Shown: positions 38,301-48,419 of the stretch, piece by piece
How positions within the stretch are numbered: the first letter of the stretch is position 1
Layout: each line of letters opens with the position of its first letter
Assembly (NCBI GenBank): GCA_021186555.1
Contig: JAJKFL010000005.1
Location: 46,309,635-46,373,634, forward strand
Direction of reading: 5' to 3'
DNA: 64,000 nucleotides
From: Reticulitermes speratus
Lineage: Eukaryota > Arthropoda > Insecta > Blattodea > Rhinotermitidae
The notes under the pieces: model-generated
Database searches by the model: none
Told to the model about the DNA's origin: nothing
The model's input: the letters and a program-made list of their open reading frames with translations, nothing else
Made by a program: the position numbers and the translations under genes

Positions 38301-41300
38301 CAACCTCAAATCTAACATACAGGCAGACACTCAAAGCTCTTAATTCCTGTGGATGAAGCCACTTTGTTAGATGAAACCATAGCCTGTCCCACTTTTCCAG
38401 TTCCTTTCAGCAATTCAGGCAGCTCCTCTTCAAGAAAGTTTCTTAAGGAATTTGGAATATCAACCTGAAACACATTTCCACATATAAGACAACTTCAGTG
38501 TTGCCAAAATTTATATCTATGTTCTTATAGTGTGATATTTTGTAAGTGCAGACAGAGGCAGAAATTTTGACATTCCTGCAGTGAAGCCAGGCTGAATTAT
38601 CAAGCATAATTTATGTATGAGTTCTTATTTCAGTCCATCAGGACAGCCAATGAGCCGGCTGGCTGTGCACAGTCCAACAGTCAACAGGCAGTTACAGCAC
38701 AACCATAATGGGACTTGTAGGCCTAATACCTAATCAAGTAAGTGACTGACACTACTGCACACAGTAAATTCGAACAAACAAATATACTAACTCATAGTCA
38801 TGGTTGGCAGAGGTGAAAGTAACGATAAGACAGGATTCACACCAATCTATCTATCTCTACATTTGTCCACAAGAGTGAAGAAGGAACACATTCAAACAAA
38901 GAACTGGAAGATGGATCACACATTAGCAACAAAGGGCAAAATTATAAGCATCACAAAACAAGAGACATAACAGTGTGTAGAATTTATTTGGGCCAAACCT
39001 GTCATCATAAGGAGGATAAAGAATGACGGGGTCAAACTAAGGCTAACCTGTTAATACAAGAAGGGCAGTGATACTAGGAAGAAAGGATATTATGACTGAC
39101 TGACTAAACTAACTAACTAACTAACTCTGTGGAGCAGAGATATTCTTGAGAAGCTAACAGTTCCTCCGCTACTCAAGAAATTCCCCATGTTTTATGAAAC
39201 TCAAAGGCTCATTACACAGGCACAGGGTCTGCCACATGTCCTTACCCTCAGCCAGATTAATCCAATCCATGCCCTACCTTCCTATATCTTGACGATCCAT
39301 TTAAATATTATCCTTCCATCTATGCCTAGGTCTTCCAAGTGGTCTCTTTCCCCCAGGTCCCCCCCCCAAAGGCCAGTATGCACCTATCCTCGAAAGGAGA
39401 TTATAGGTATCTAAAGAAGGATGGTAACTTTACACATCAGGCCAGGCAGTTAGTTATGCAATTCAGCCATGTACTTTTTTTTTACAATGTTCTTGTAAGG
39501 TACCTGACAAGTGACAAGTATTATAACAGCAGAAAAGCTTCAATACTCGTACTTCTTAGATTTAAGATTACAGACAAATTTTGGATTATTACAGATTTTA
39601 AGATCACAGATACATATTACCTCTTTAACTCAACTTTAGATACTAATTATCATGCATCATGACATGTGGTAACCCCAACAGCTATGTATTAAGGGGCCCT
39701 CGATAATGAACTATATGTTCAAAATATGTTGGAGCATAGAAATGTAAACAAAAGTAGATGTGAGTTTTATTGGATGGTTTAATCTGGTACTACATAACTG
39801 TAATTCCAGTATTTCTCTAGTTAATGGTATTTTTTACAAAGTTATTTTGCAAAATCTTCTACTGAAATTTCAATGGGCTTTATGCTAGTCAGAATACTAA
39901 AGTTTCATACAGAAGGTCAAAAAGCAGGAGTAAAAAAGGACAAGACAATTCATTTCATTGGATGATTACTTTCAATACTTTGGCAGAAAAGCCTACTTAA
40001 CATCTCAGTTACTCTTATGTGTTAGAACCGTGGTGTCTGAAAGACACAAAAATTCTGTTACAGTAATTTGTACATCAACAAAATATGTAACAAGATAATG
40101 AATCAACAAAATCTGTCATTACTCATCAGTGTGTTGATGATTACCAGTTACAGTGAAGCATGACATATATGATGGTGTATTACAAAGACACCACATGACG
40201 GGGTAACTGGATCCCAACACTTTGAAGGAACGTACTACTTTCATCTTCAAGGCTCAACACATCCTAGACACTTGACCCTTGAAGATGAAGGCAGTATGCT
40301 TCTTCAAAACGACAAACAAACAATCCCAAGTAGCAATTACTTTTTTTGCTGTGAGTGACAGCAGCACATTGTTTCATGCCATAATCTTATGTCTAGCCTG
40401 GAGGTGTTTACATTTGGTGGTTTATTCAGTGATTTTTTCACTATCTATATTATATAGCAGTGATGGTAGATGAACTAATATGAATATGGAGACTAGGACA
40501 AACAGAACAACAGGAATAAATTCACCTTCTGGGACTAAATTACTTATCTGGATGTGGATTTTAAAAAAAATGTTTCCATCCATGTACATAATATAATTAT
40601 GACTCATGGAAAACTTTTAATACTTGTCTCAACCCTACCTGGGGTGGAATGTTGTGAATATTAAGCTGCAATATCTGTGCTGTGAGTTTCCTGATGGGTG
40701 ATGTGACATTGTAACTGTGAATCTGCTGAGCTTCTGGACTGGGAATGGGTTTTCTGGTTCCCACCAGTAACACAGCATCCAGCTCTGTGTAGTATTCAAG
40801 GTGCGAGTGGTCAAACTCCAAGCGAAGCAACCTGAGGTTAAAATAAAATCATCTAATAAAACTCAGTTCCACATCCCCCACCACAAACAAACTAGTAAAA
40901 AATAAACATGGAGCTCCCCAAGTGGTAATTTCTAGATGATCTTCCTCCAAGAATAAATAATTTATCAGAACCATAAAATTTGCTGATGAGATTGGCATCA
41001 TAATTTCTAGCACACACTTTGACATTTTTTGTTTCAGTGCCAAACACAGTTCTATCTCATATTAATAAATTAGAAGCTGGCCCTAAACATCACAGAATAT
41101 GGCACTACAAACCTACATGGAAAACAGAGAAAGAAATTGGAAGATATGATAGTTTTTATCAAAAGGGGTTGTGAAAACAAGAAGTGAATGGAACTGGCTC
41201 AGGACTGGACATTGTTATTAGCAATACTGAAAATCTGGTACTAAAGTGTTACTGCTTTCTCTTCATGGTATTAAGTACACTGCTATTAATTATGAACTAC

Positions 41301-44300
41301 TCCAATTACAAAATGCCTGCTTACTCGGTTGGAACACTGATGGTCTGTATCACGGGGGAGAAGACCCTGGGAGTGTGGCCAACACGTTGAGGCTCTCCCT
41401 CCCACAGCAACCTCCACAGCCACAGTTGCTCCTGGTGTTTCACTCCTGCCCAGATCCGAACCACAGATCCAGGATTGTAAGTTTCATACACATTCACTCT
41501 AAATGGGTACACAGCTTCCTCAAACTGCAAATCTACCAACAGAATGTTAGAATATGTACCTGAAAAGTTACGTTTCAATGCAAAACACCCAGACGTCATA
41601 GTTCTGTCAACATTATAACATTTCCACACTGTGGCATTTATAAATACCTTGGTGTTGTGATGCAAAGACACACGTTCATGTTCATCCAGACTAACAGATA
41701 GAGACAACACTTAAGTACAAGTGACATCCAACTGTTTACAGGAACTGACTGTACATTAAAAACTCTCTGGTGGAAATTTACATGTTATCTTCTTGATGAT
41801 GACCTGCTGCCTCCATTTTTGATAGTGTTACCCTGAAAATGGAAGCAGCAGGTTCCTCGAGAAAGTTACTATACTACACAGAGTTACAACTTAGAGCCCA
41901 AAACCATCACTGCTGTGGAAATCTCAATATCAACCATCTGGAGCAGCAAATTTAGGGACAGATTTTTAATAAGTAATGAAGTGAAAAATATAATACAGAA
42001 AGACTAAGGCTCAAGAAATTACAAAATGTGCATATCATCCAACCAAAACTTAAATAGAATTTCAAAACTGTCACATTTGGACAGGAAACTGGACATTAAC
42101 AGAACCTGGAAAGTATGTGAAAGAACATCAAAACTCCAAGGAGAACCTACATTATTACAAGTTAAAGCAAAATAAACCATGGTTTGACAAAAGGTCTCTA
42201 AACTATTACTACTTTAATCTTGATAAAACAACCTTGTTGCATGTATATGTACAAATAAAATCCAGCGGACCGTTGGTACACACCCATAAGTGAAACCCTG
42301 CCAAGAACTTCTAATACATATCCGTTTACAACAACTGATCAAATAGGGATTGCTACGCACTGCATATCCAAATAGTTCATCAAATGTCTAATATGTGTAA
42401 TATGTCTAATATGTCTAATATGTCTAAAATGTGTGTACTTGTATTTAACGTATGTATTTTGTTTTGTATGTGTATGGGTGTTTTTGTAAGGTGTGGATGT
42501 TTTTGTAAGGTGTGGATGCTTTTGTAAGGAGTGGATGCTTTTGTAAGGTGTGGATGTTTTTGTAATGTGTGTACGGTGTTCTAATGTGTGTACTTGTATT
42601 TACTGTATGTATTTTGTTTGTTTCGTATTGTTATTTTTATGTATATTTATATTCCATTTGTATTGTGTGTACTAGTGTAAGGACTACTGCCACCGGGTGA
42701 AAACCCAATTGCAGTAAATAATAATAATAATAATAATATACAGCAAATGACACATTTTCAGGGTCTAGACAGTCCAACAAGAGTTAATTAATGATGTCAG
42801 GCAGGCTAACATGCACACAAATGAGCTATTAATACCTAAGTCTTACTCAGATGCTGAATGGTTATATATTGCCTCGAAATGATCAAATTCCAGAAATGAT
42901 CAAGGTAAAAGGTAAAGGTCTCCCTGTAACATGTCATGCAGGCACCGAGGGGAACAGAGGTATAGCTGTACTCATTCTTAACCTTGGTACTTGATGGGGG
43001 TGGGAAGTCAGAATCAGGGCCTGGCCACTCTACCCTGGGAAAGAGCAGCGGTACCATCATACAGGAGGCTAGATGGGTTCCAGGAACAGTCTGGACAGGT
43101 GAGGAGAGGAGAAAATCTCTCGCCCCTACCAGGGTTTGAACGCCGGACCATCCAGCCCATAGTGAGTCACTATGCCAACCATCATATCCCAGCCCGCACA
43201 ACAGATCTAAGCAACAAACGCAGTATTTTCTTCTGAGATCATACATATACAGAATTGCCACAGTGAAGCAAATCTATTACTCCTCCATTGTGCAAAACGG
43301 GCAATAAATTTGACTGCAGTAATTATCCAGGAATATCCGTTTCACCAAATGTTCCTCTCTGGAGGCTTACTTTGCATGTACAGCAAATTACTCAGGTTCG
43401 CCATTGTGGATTCCAATGCACTAGATCGACTACTGATCAGATACTACACACTTGAACAGAAAATGGCAGTACAGTGAATATATCATCTATCACTGCAGTC
43501 AGTGTTGGACTGAACAACACTAATACATACATACATACATACATACATTCCACGGATCCATAAGTGTGTCACAAAGACAACATGTTGAGAGTAAGTCATG
43601 AATGTACAAAATAGAATTTGCAGTGTAAAATGGTACAAGCATTTTACAAAACAGTATTATGGATCAACTTTACACATAAAAAATTCATCTACACAGTAAA
43701 TGGAGTGTGCACTTAAGTATTTTCTTAATGCTACTTTAAATTTTGCCTTTTCATTGTTAAGGATTGTCAGACTATAAGCAAAACTGATGAAAATTCTGAT
43801 GCCAGCATCGAATGTACTTTTTCAAAAACAAGATAGGTTGCCATTTGGCCTATGAAGATGGTGCTTATTTCCTGCATTAACATTGTGTACAGATGAATTT
43901 GAAAATTTTCTTGATTATTGATAATGAAGTCCATGAATGAAAATATATAATGGCATGGAACAGGTAGAATCTCTAAATTATTAAACAGACTTCTACATGA
44001 AGTACTGGGTCATGCAACAAGCGTACTTCTGATGATTTTCTTTTGTAAAGTGAATATCTTCCCACTATTGGAAGAATTACCACAAAAAAGTATTCCAAGT
44101 TTTATAATAGGATGAAAATATGCAAAATAAATTGATTGGACAGTGGTGATGTTGCTGATATGGAACATCGACCTAACTGTGTAACATGTTCCACTTAACT
44201 TAGGAATCATTTGTTCAATATGGTTCTTCCAGTTTAGGTGGTAATACTGTACTGCTGTCAGTGATCCAGCAGGCAGAGCTTACAGACACTAATAAGTAAC

Positions 44301-46853
44301 ATTACTGCTATCTCCTGTCAGTCAGTGCTTGGTATGATTTATTCAAACTGTATTTAACAGTGACAGCTGCCTGAATGTAGCAGATCAAAGACCAAGAACA
44401 CTACAACTAAAGGTGGTAATTCGATTACCAGTAAACAATACTACTACTGTACCAGTGTCATTTGAATAAACTACTTCTTTTTTAATTCTTTTGCAATATT
44501 TTTATTTTATTTGAATATGCACTTTAACCTTTTAAACACCTGCGTCCGTGCATCATCTCTAGAAAAGTAATTTTATATATTTAGACAAGGAAATTTACTG
44601 CCTTTTTAACACATTCTGCATAATCCCTGTTTTATATTCCACAAAGTATTGTTTATTTCATAATTTTATCTTTTTCTGCTCAAATAATACTAATGTTTTT
44701 CAAAAACCATGTGCTAAAATTTAAGCACCCACCCTCGTAGGATATAGCTTAAAACAGTTACTACATTCCACCTTCAATCTGGTAACCTTATATAGGTGGC
44801 AATCCAGGAGATGATCCCAGTGGGGGCGGGTGGTTGGCTATAGGGAGGACTAGGGAACTGCTACTGGTGGGAGCGACAGACAGTTATGCTTCTACAGTCA
44901 GACTGAACACATCAAGCATTTCGAGTAGCATGTAGTGAGTGCACTGAATGCCTTCCAGTTTGGTAGCACCAACTCATCGTTTGCCATGAAATCCCACTTA
45001 TGCTCACCTATTGCATTCCTAGCAGCGATTATCTCCTTGGTGGTGGGCCATACTAAGTGTATTAAAATTACAGGATACTACTCAGTATTTATGTGCATCA
45101 TACCTATATAATCTTGGCTCATAATTTTTCCTAGTGATTGCTGCATAAATGGGTGTGTCCTTGATGGTGCCTCATTCCACCATTTGCCATAGGTTCTCTG
45201 TAACAAGAAATAAACGTTTAAAATAAGTCTACAATTGCAAATTCCTGCATTATTGTATGGTCCTTAACCCTGAATCCTGATCAATGGAGATGAAACTATA
45301 CATCAGAAACAATCCTGCGTCTTTCATTGCTTTAAACACCCACACTTCTTACATATTATGCAACATAACTAAGGACTGTGTTAAAGAAGCTCAGGCGCTT
45401 AGTTGCCCGTCTCTCATTACAGATGCCTGGGTTCAGTCCAAGGACATGCCATGTAGGATTTTTGGTGGACAAAGTGGCACTGGGAGAGGTTTTTTCTTCC
45501 GAGTACTTCACATTTCCCCTCTCTGAATCATTCCACCAAAGCTTCATAAACGTATTTCAATCACCATCACTATATAATCTTATCAACCACAGCATATGAG
45601 AAATATTGCGGGTAATAAATGTCACCATGCACTATGTCATTTACTGAGGGAAAGATATAGAACCCCATCATTAAAAGTATATCTTTATAAAACACAAGAA
45701 TGAATGTGACCTATGGTGCTGAATCATGGGCCCTGTGAAGTACAATGGAAAGAGTCTTAATGACATGGGAAAGGAAAATATACGAACAAACCTACTTAAA
45801 TGGTTATTGGAGAATAAAACCGAATCAAGAAATTTTTTTATTTTAAATATAAATCTCCAGATACTGTAATCATAATTAAGTACTTTGATTGGAATGGCTT
45901 GGGCAAGTTGTAAGAATGTGTGGTACAATGGCAGTAAGGAAGTTACTGGAAGGCAAATCAAGAGCAAGGAGAAAGAAAGGAAGACCTTCACTAAAGTGGA
46001 CAAATGATGTTGGATTGAACCTGAGGAATTTGCAGTAAAAATATGGAGAACAAGAGCTTTGGACAGAACAGAAGGGGCATCAGTCATTAGGGAAGCCAAG
46101 GCCAAACTTAAAGGGTCATAGTGCAGAAGAAGAAGAAGAACCACCAGCATCATTAAATGAAAGACACTCCTCTCTATGGGAAAAAAGCAACTGTATTACA
46201 TAACATAAACCTCCATCTAGTTCTGGGTACTGCGAACTAATGAACTATGTACTATTCTCATAATCAACTTCCTTCTATTCTCTTAATTTTATAAATGTAA
46301 AAAGTAATGAGATTATCTTTAATGCATAATAGAAAAACTAACAAACATTAAAACTTGCAAACATCAATTCTACTTAGAGCAAGCAACCAATACATATACA
46401 CAAATATTTCAGCCCTACATTATTTAAGTCATTATGAATTCCGAATTAAAAATTGTAGCAAACGAAACCTGCATTAACGAATACATTCTGATCCCATTCT
46501 TTACTAGTGTTGTGAAGTATGAAATATATGGCTATCATCATAATTCACAATTATACTGTTGTCAAAACCGTCTTAATCAAACTACAGAACTCTGCGTACT
46601 AGAACTCACTTTTGCTGTTATACGCAATGTCAGACTGTTAACCTACCATTACAAATGTCTGTGGAAAGTCCCCATAATCTGGGAATTTACTAGGTTTCCC
46701 AACAATGTTGTCTGCAGTATACGATACGCTAAGACTCCTGCCGTACTGAGAGCTAAATCCGCGCACTGATTGCACAAACTGTTCAACAAATACAGCATCA
46801 CAGTTCTCCGAATTCGAAAGATTAAATGATGTTAATTCCTCAGGATCTACCAT
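26318..46853 (-). CDS. Fbxl4: FBXL4, F-box and leucine-rich-repeat protein 4 (complete)
   Basis: Substrate receptor of an SCF ubiquitin ligase at mitochondria that restrains mitophagy by removing BNIP3/NIX (known for vertebrate FBXL4). Exons: 46853-46647, 45197-45104, 41559-41325, 40831-40639, 38464-38321, 35822-35697, 35485-35361, 34072-33963, 32180-32019, 31296-31131, 28310-28119 and 26459-26318. All junctions are GT-AG and in phase, giving 631 residues (human 621). Residues about 28-100 carry the conserved FSSQYG, DFPQTFV and TYGKWWNEAPS segments. A discoidin-like region follows (VYPFRVNVYETYNPGSVVRI). The F-box lies near 287-333 (CLPDETVLKIFGYLSL). The leucine-rich repeats run to LLDVSFCDQV and VSVERSF at the end. 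The ATG is first after an in-frame TAA 66 bases upstream. The N-terminus lacks the hydrophobic leader of vertebrate FBXL4. Confidence 0.96.
26500..27830 (+). mobile_element. Non-LTR retrotransposon with esterase-like, endonuclease and RT remnants (dead)
   Basis: Plus-strand reading starts with an ORF (26507-26746) resembling the SGNH/esterase-type domain of CR1-like retroelements (DHIIIMGGPGNSLDRNYHYS). Then comes the C-terminal endonuclease piece TAIDNILVDNSRL and NGLSDHDAQILA near 26800-26900. Reverse-transcriptase phrases follow (EIKSIIHSLKPKK near 27560, SGYDEITNKILK near 27605, GIFPNHLKIAVVKPLDKKE and NYRPISLL at 27697-27800). Most of the endonuclease is deleted and stops are common. Sits in FBXL4 intron 11, antisense to the gene. 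Confidence 0.8.
27840..28118. other. FBXL4 intron 11, part
   Basis: No recognised feature. Read-through past the exon donor at 28119 would add about 22 unrelated residues before a stop. Confidence 0.5.
28530..28640. repeat. Palindromic repeat family P copy
   Basis: Both core arms are visible: TCGCCTCCATCTTGAGGG and, inverted, GAGAGATGGAGGCAAC, flanked by TTTGGAGAAAC and CCTCTGCAAA. FBXL4 intron 10. Confidence 0.7.
29141..30720 (-). mobile_element. pogo-like DNA transposon with degraded transposase
   Basis: A 17-bp inverted repeat TACCTGAATATAAGATG at 29145-29161 recurs inverted at 30700-30716. On the minus strand between them lie pogo transposase fragments: ILMLSILVDRRKLTSFVILT near 29950, then DLVIIPGSMTSQLQVHDVVV near 29665. 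The latter matches the DLxxIPGGMTSxLQPLDVxV motif holding the third catalytic Asp. Farther on is an acidic C-terminal phrase (RTEDDVLW near 29410). Many stops; inactive. Sits in FBXL4 intron 10. Confidence 0.85.
30721..31130. other. FBXL4 intron 10, part
   Basis: AT-rich; nothing recognised. Confidence 0.5.
31395..31720. repeat. Dispersed repeat (TGGCACTTTGACCCATTTTC family)
   Basis: A GC-richer block containing GAGCCAAGGCCTCTCCACTG and CAACGAGGGACAGGGTATC, with composition unlike the surrounding AT-rich intron. It resembles an interspersed repeat I associate with cockroach and termite genomes, but I see no second copy in this window. Confidence 0.4.
32181..33350. other. FBXL4 intron 8, part
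   Basis: A decoy acceptor (ttattttag) lies about 25 bases upstream of exon 32180-32019; using it would give an immediate stop. Otherwise nothing recognised. Confidence 0.5.
33353..33362. repeat. Poly-C tract
   Basis: Ten consecutive C after CTTCCT. Confidence 0.9.
33586..33616. repeat. G-rich tract with 16 consecutive G
   Basis: GGGTGGGGGAC followed by 16 G (33596-33611) and GAGGGAG. Could form a G-quadruplex. FBXL4 intron 8. Confidence 0.9.
34299..34930. repeat. Dispersed repeat family L, copy 3 (interrupted)
   Basis: CTTGAGAAGCTAACAACCAC, ACTCAAAAAATTCCTC, GAACCCAAAGATTTATTACC, then an insertion starting CATTAACCCTTTGGTGCC. The family resumes with CCATCCTATC, TTTTAATATTATGTCTGGGT and CTTCTGAGAGGAC. 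FBXL4 intron 7. Confidence 0.6.
34976..34999. repeat. (ACAA)n microsatellite
   Basis: Five to six AAAC/ACAA units. Confidence 0.85.
35905..36100. repeat. Palindromic repeat family P, near full length
   Basis: Left arm CTTCTGGGACGTGATGCCATG and GTACCAACGTATTGG, core ACTGCCTCCATCTTCGAG, right arm CCCTGAAGATCGAGAC, AGGTTCCTCTC and CTGCATCACAGCCC, tail CACTGTTGTGAAAAATTC. The arms pair along most of their length. FBXL4 intron 5. Confidence 0.75.
36234..37546 (+). mobile_element. mariner-family transposon, nearly intact but inactivated
   Basis: A 1.3-kb element flanked by TA (36232-36233 and 37547-37548). Imperfect terminal inverted repeats share CATTTCA and AGTTTTGTGTATG. The transposase starts at 36381 (MDRERLQENF), has the N-terminal helix-turn-helix region (YETVRRWVNFIKNGRE), then a frameshift near 36632. 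It resumes as 36632-37264. Catalytic landmarks: MVDESW, ILLQDNATHH and LTPCD, the DD34D set. A premature TAG at 37262-37264 directly follows the third Asp; the remaining frame (LFSRVKKHLRGKRF) runs to the natural stop at 37445-37447. Only two disabling lesions. Sits in FBXL4 intron 5, opposite to the gene. Confidence 0.95.
37549..38149. other. FBXL4 intron 5, part
   Basis: No recognised feature. Confidence 0.5.
38150..38325. repeat. Palindromic repeat family P copy abutting FBXL4 exon 5
   Basis: AAGTCTTCTGGGATGTTTTG, core TCTGAAGATGAAGGCACATA, ACACAGCATAATATCCCAAG, then the family tail ACTGTTGTGACAACCTCAAA ending within the first bases of the intron. The donor gtatgttag of exon 38321-38464 (minus) lies at the edge of this tail. 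Confidence 0.7.
38465..39124. other. FBXL4 intron 4, part
   Basis: No recognised feature. Confidence 0.5.
39125..39380. repeat. Dispersed repeat family L, copy 4
   Basis: CTTGAGAAGCTAACAGTTCC, CTACTCAAGAAATTCC, GTCTGCCACATGTCC, ATTAATCCAATCC, ATCTATGCCTAGGTCTTCC. The clearest copy of this family in the window. Confidence 0.65.
40180..40340. repeat. Palindromic repeat family P copy
   Basis: CTACTTTCATCTTCAAGG and the inverted CTTGAAGATGAAGGCAGTAT flank a short spacer, followed by CTTCTTCAAAACG. FBXL4 intron 4. Confidence 0.7.
41790..41945. repeat. Palindromic repeat family P copy
   Basis: CTGCTGCCTCCATTTTTGAT pairs with CTGAAAATGGAAGCAGCAGG. The family tail TCACTGCTGTGGAAATCTCA follows. FBXL4 intron 2. 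Confidence 0.7.
42383..42429. repeat. 9-bp tandem repeat (ATATGTCTA)n
   Basis: About five units of ATATGTCTA with two variant units. Confidence 0.85.
42481..42575. repeat. 19-bp minisatellite
   Basis: Units begin at 42481, 42500, 42519, 42538 and 42557; consensus TTTTTGTAAGGTGTGGATG with one or two changes per copy, the fifth diverged. Confidence 0.9.
42903..43206 (-). mobile_element. tRNA-related SINE, minus orientation
   Basis: On the minus strand a head with A-box-like TGGTTGGCATAGTGACTCAC and B-box-like GGCGTTCAAACCC is followed by a body. It ends in a TTTACCTTTTACC-type 3' tail (plus strand GGTAAAAGGTAAAGG at 42903). FBXL4 intron 2. Confidence 0.65.
43290..43500 (+). mobile_element. 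RTE-like reverse-transcriptase fragment
   Basis: In the forward reading DCSNYPGISVSPNV near 43315 matches the DCxNYRGISLL motif. CGFQCTRSTTDQIL near 43420 matches the CGFRxxRSTTDQIF motif of RTE/BovB-type reverse transcriptases. Short and broken. Confidence 0.7.
43520..44250 (-). mobile_element. Non-LTR retrotransposon, RT C-terminal region (dead)
   Basis: The minus-strand frame 44010-44210 gives MIPKLSGTCYTVRSMFHISN, then YFAYFHPIIKLGILFCGNSS, the C-terminal region of Jockey/CR1-type reverse transcriptases. Downstream fragments continue (TSCRSLFNNLEILPVPCHYI near 43985-43930, and ALRKYLSAHSIYCVDEFFM near 43700). Ends at a (CATA)n tail at 43526-43550. FBXL4 intron 2, sense to the gene. Confidence 0.8.
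45374..45560 (+). mobile_element. tRNA-related SINE
   Basis: Head AGAAGCTCAGGCGCTTAGTT with B-box-like CTGGGTTCAGTCC at about 45428, then the body GGTTTTTTCTTCCGAGTACT, CCCCTCTCTGAATCATTCCA typical of insect SINEs. Lies about 180 bp from FBXL4 exon 2, in intron 1. Confidence 0.7.
45690..46142 (+). mobile_element. Non-LTR retrotransposon 3' end with (GAA)n tail
   Basis: The plus strand reads as a decayed RTE-like C-terminus: VTGRQIKSKEKERKTFTK near 45940, then IWRTRALDRTEGASVIREAK and AKLKGS near 46050-46110. It ends with (AGA)n at 46126-46140. The minus-strand open frame over the same bases is a shadow. Confidence 0.75.
46143..46646. other. FBXL4 intron 1, part
   Basis: No recognised feature. 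Confidence 0.5.
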
Positions 46854-47330
46854 TTTGGAAGAGGGCTTATAGCGGTTACGGTTGTCGCCAGTAGCACTGC
46901 TACACGAACATTATCGCGAGATTTCAGGTTTTCACCACGGTGCAGGTGAGACTGCTTGACCCTTCAGGATGGGACCGATAGGTCATGTCGAAACGTCGAC
47001 AACCAACAATCTACACTGCTTAACTTCCCACCATTACGCTAGTCTCACGAACATTAAAATCCACAGATCATCCCTCTAGGCTGCAGGGATCACAGATTAA
47101 TATCTCTTACACATTGGAAACTCCGTGGAAACGTAAAATTACAGCGCCACAAGCATCGTGGTCGTCCTTATGTAGCCGGCGTGGCTCAGTGGACGTTGGT
47201 AAAACATGATTCTGGTGGTAGTTTACAGAACCATGTAGTGCGACATCGGTAAAGCAGCCTCCTGCCATATCATACTCTCGCCTCCGCCATCAACGTTCAT
47301 AATGGTACTAACAAAAAATAGCAAACGTCG
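46854..47330 (-). promoter_or_regulatory. FBXL4 5' UTR and probable promoter
   Basis: Immediately upstream of the FBXL4 start, with more CpG than the flanks (TTATCGCGAGATTTC at about 46911, containing TCGCGA, a motif of housekeeping promoters). The start context is AAAATGG. A GATAGGTCATGTCGAAACGT block at about 46977 looks repeat-derived. Confidence 0.45.
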
Positions 47331-47534
47331 AAATTATTACAAACCAACTAAATACACTTATTATGCAATATATCTTATTATTTTACATTATATTTTCTCC
47401 GACATATTTCTGCTCACATTAAAAGATAATGTAAAATAATAAGGTATATTTATTGCCTGATACATGTATTTAGTTTGTTTGTAATAAATGCAGTAGTGAT
47501 ACAATGTATGGAAAATGCAGAATATTAAGATTCA

Positions 47535-47735
47535 AAATTACAGTTTTCGGTGTTATGGGACCATGTTATGGCTGGTGGGTAACGAGGTTTCGGTCAGGAC
47601 ATACTGCCTCCATCTTCTGACAGCCTGTGAAGACAGACCCACAATGCTCCTCCAAAACATTCATAACCATGTATCAGGCTATATGGTATCCTAACCCAGA
47701 ACACATTATGAATCCTCACCACTGTGAGCACTTCA
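47535..47735. repeat. Palindromic repeat family P copy in the FBXL4-SSR3 intergenic region
   Basis: GGGACCATGTTATGG, AACGAGGTTTCGG, core ATACTGCCTCCATCTTCTGA, GACAGACCCACAATGCTCCT, tail CACTGTGAGCACTTCAAATC. Confidence 0.7.
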
Positions 47736-48059
47736 AATCATGTATAAAAAATGTTAAGAACAACTGACGTGTGGATGGAAATGTCACATTGGGAAAACTG
47801 AATTACAGAACAGCAGGATGTTTTTTACAGACACAGTATTTAATATTACATACTTTTCCGCCAATTGTGTACAGTGTTTCATATTTTGCCTCTCAAACAT
47901 GCTGAGGAAACAAGACATGAAATACTTCAGGGTTACAGACATTATCAGTATATATACACATTTCAGGATTAGGACCACATAAGAATTCCACAGTACTACT
48001 AAAATGGTAACGTCGCAGAAGAACGCAGGTCTTATCAACATCGCGTCGGAAGCCTGAAA

Positions 48060-48419
48060 TCAAGGTCAACCTTGCTCGTCCATCTATGTGCTACTAAACA
48101 CAGCCACTAACCATGCCTGATACAACTAACGGTGTCCATGCCCCTTGTACGAAATTGAACTTTCACGGGAGTGGCAGTGTTCATGTAGGTAGTGGCGTTA
48201 ACCCACAGAAACATGTTGTTGGCGCCCCTGTTATTACCATTTGTCGTGTGCGATTCGTGGTCGTGTGGTGGTAAACCACGGATGTTTCATCAGTGGGTGA
48301 CACGGTGGTCTGTGGTGACACGTATGAGGGAGTAGGTTATACGAATGCGGAAATTGCTGTTATAAGTCTGTGATAGTGTGTAATTTTGCTTTTCGCTGTT
48401 AGAGAGTAGATTTGGAAAA
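48060..48419 (+). promoter_or_regulatory. SSR3 5' flank, probable promoter and 5' UTR
   Basis: CpG-containing sequence (TGTGCGATTCGTGGTCGTG at about 48246) directly upstream of the SSR3 start codon. No TATA box is obvious. Start site not determined. Confidence 0.4.

Larger units (their letters stand above)
42100..42740 (+). mobile_element. Non-LTR retrotransposon fragment with 3' end and (AAT)n tail
   Basis: KLKQNKPWFDKRS near 42155 matches a phrase common in RTE-like ORFs. The sequence then passes through minisatellites and ends in GCCACCGGGTGAAAACCCAA, TTGCAGTAAATAATAATAAT, a typical LINE 3' terminus with an AAT tail at 42716-42737. Confidence 0.55.

Noticed and set aside
45671..46153. 160-codon minus-strand open frame as a gene
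   Set aside because: It is the antisense shadow of a non-LTR retrotransposon C-terminus read on the plus strand.
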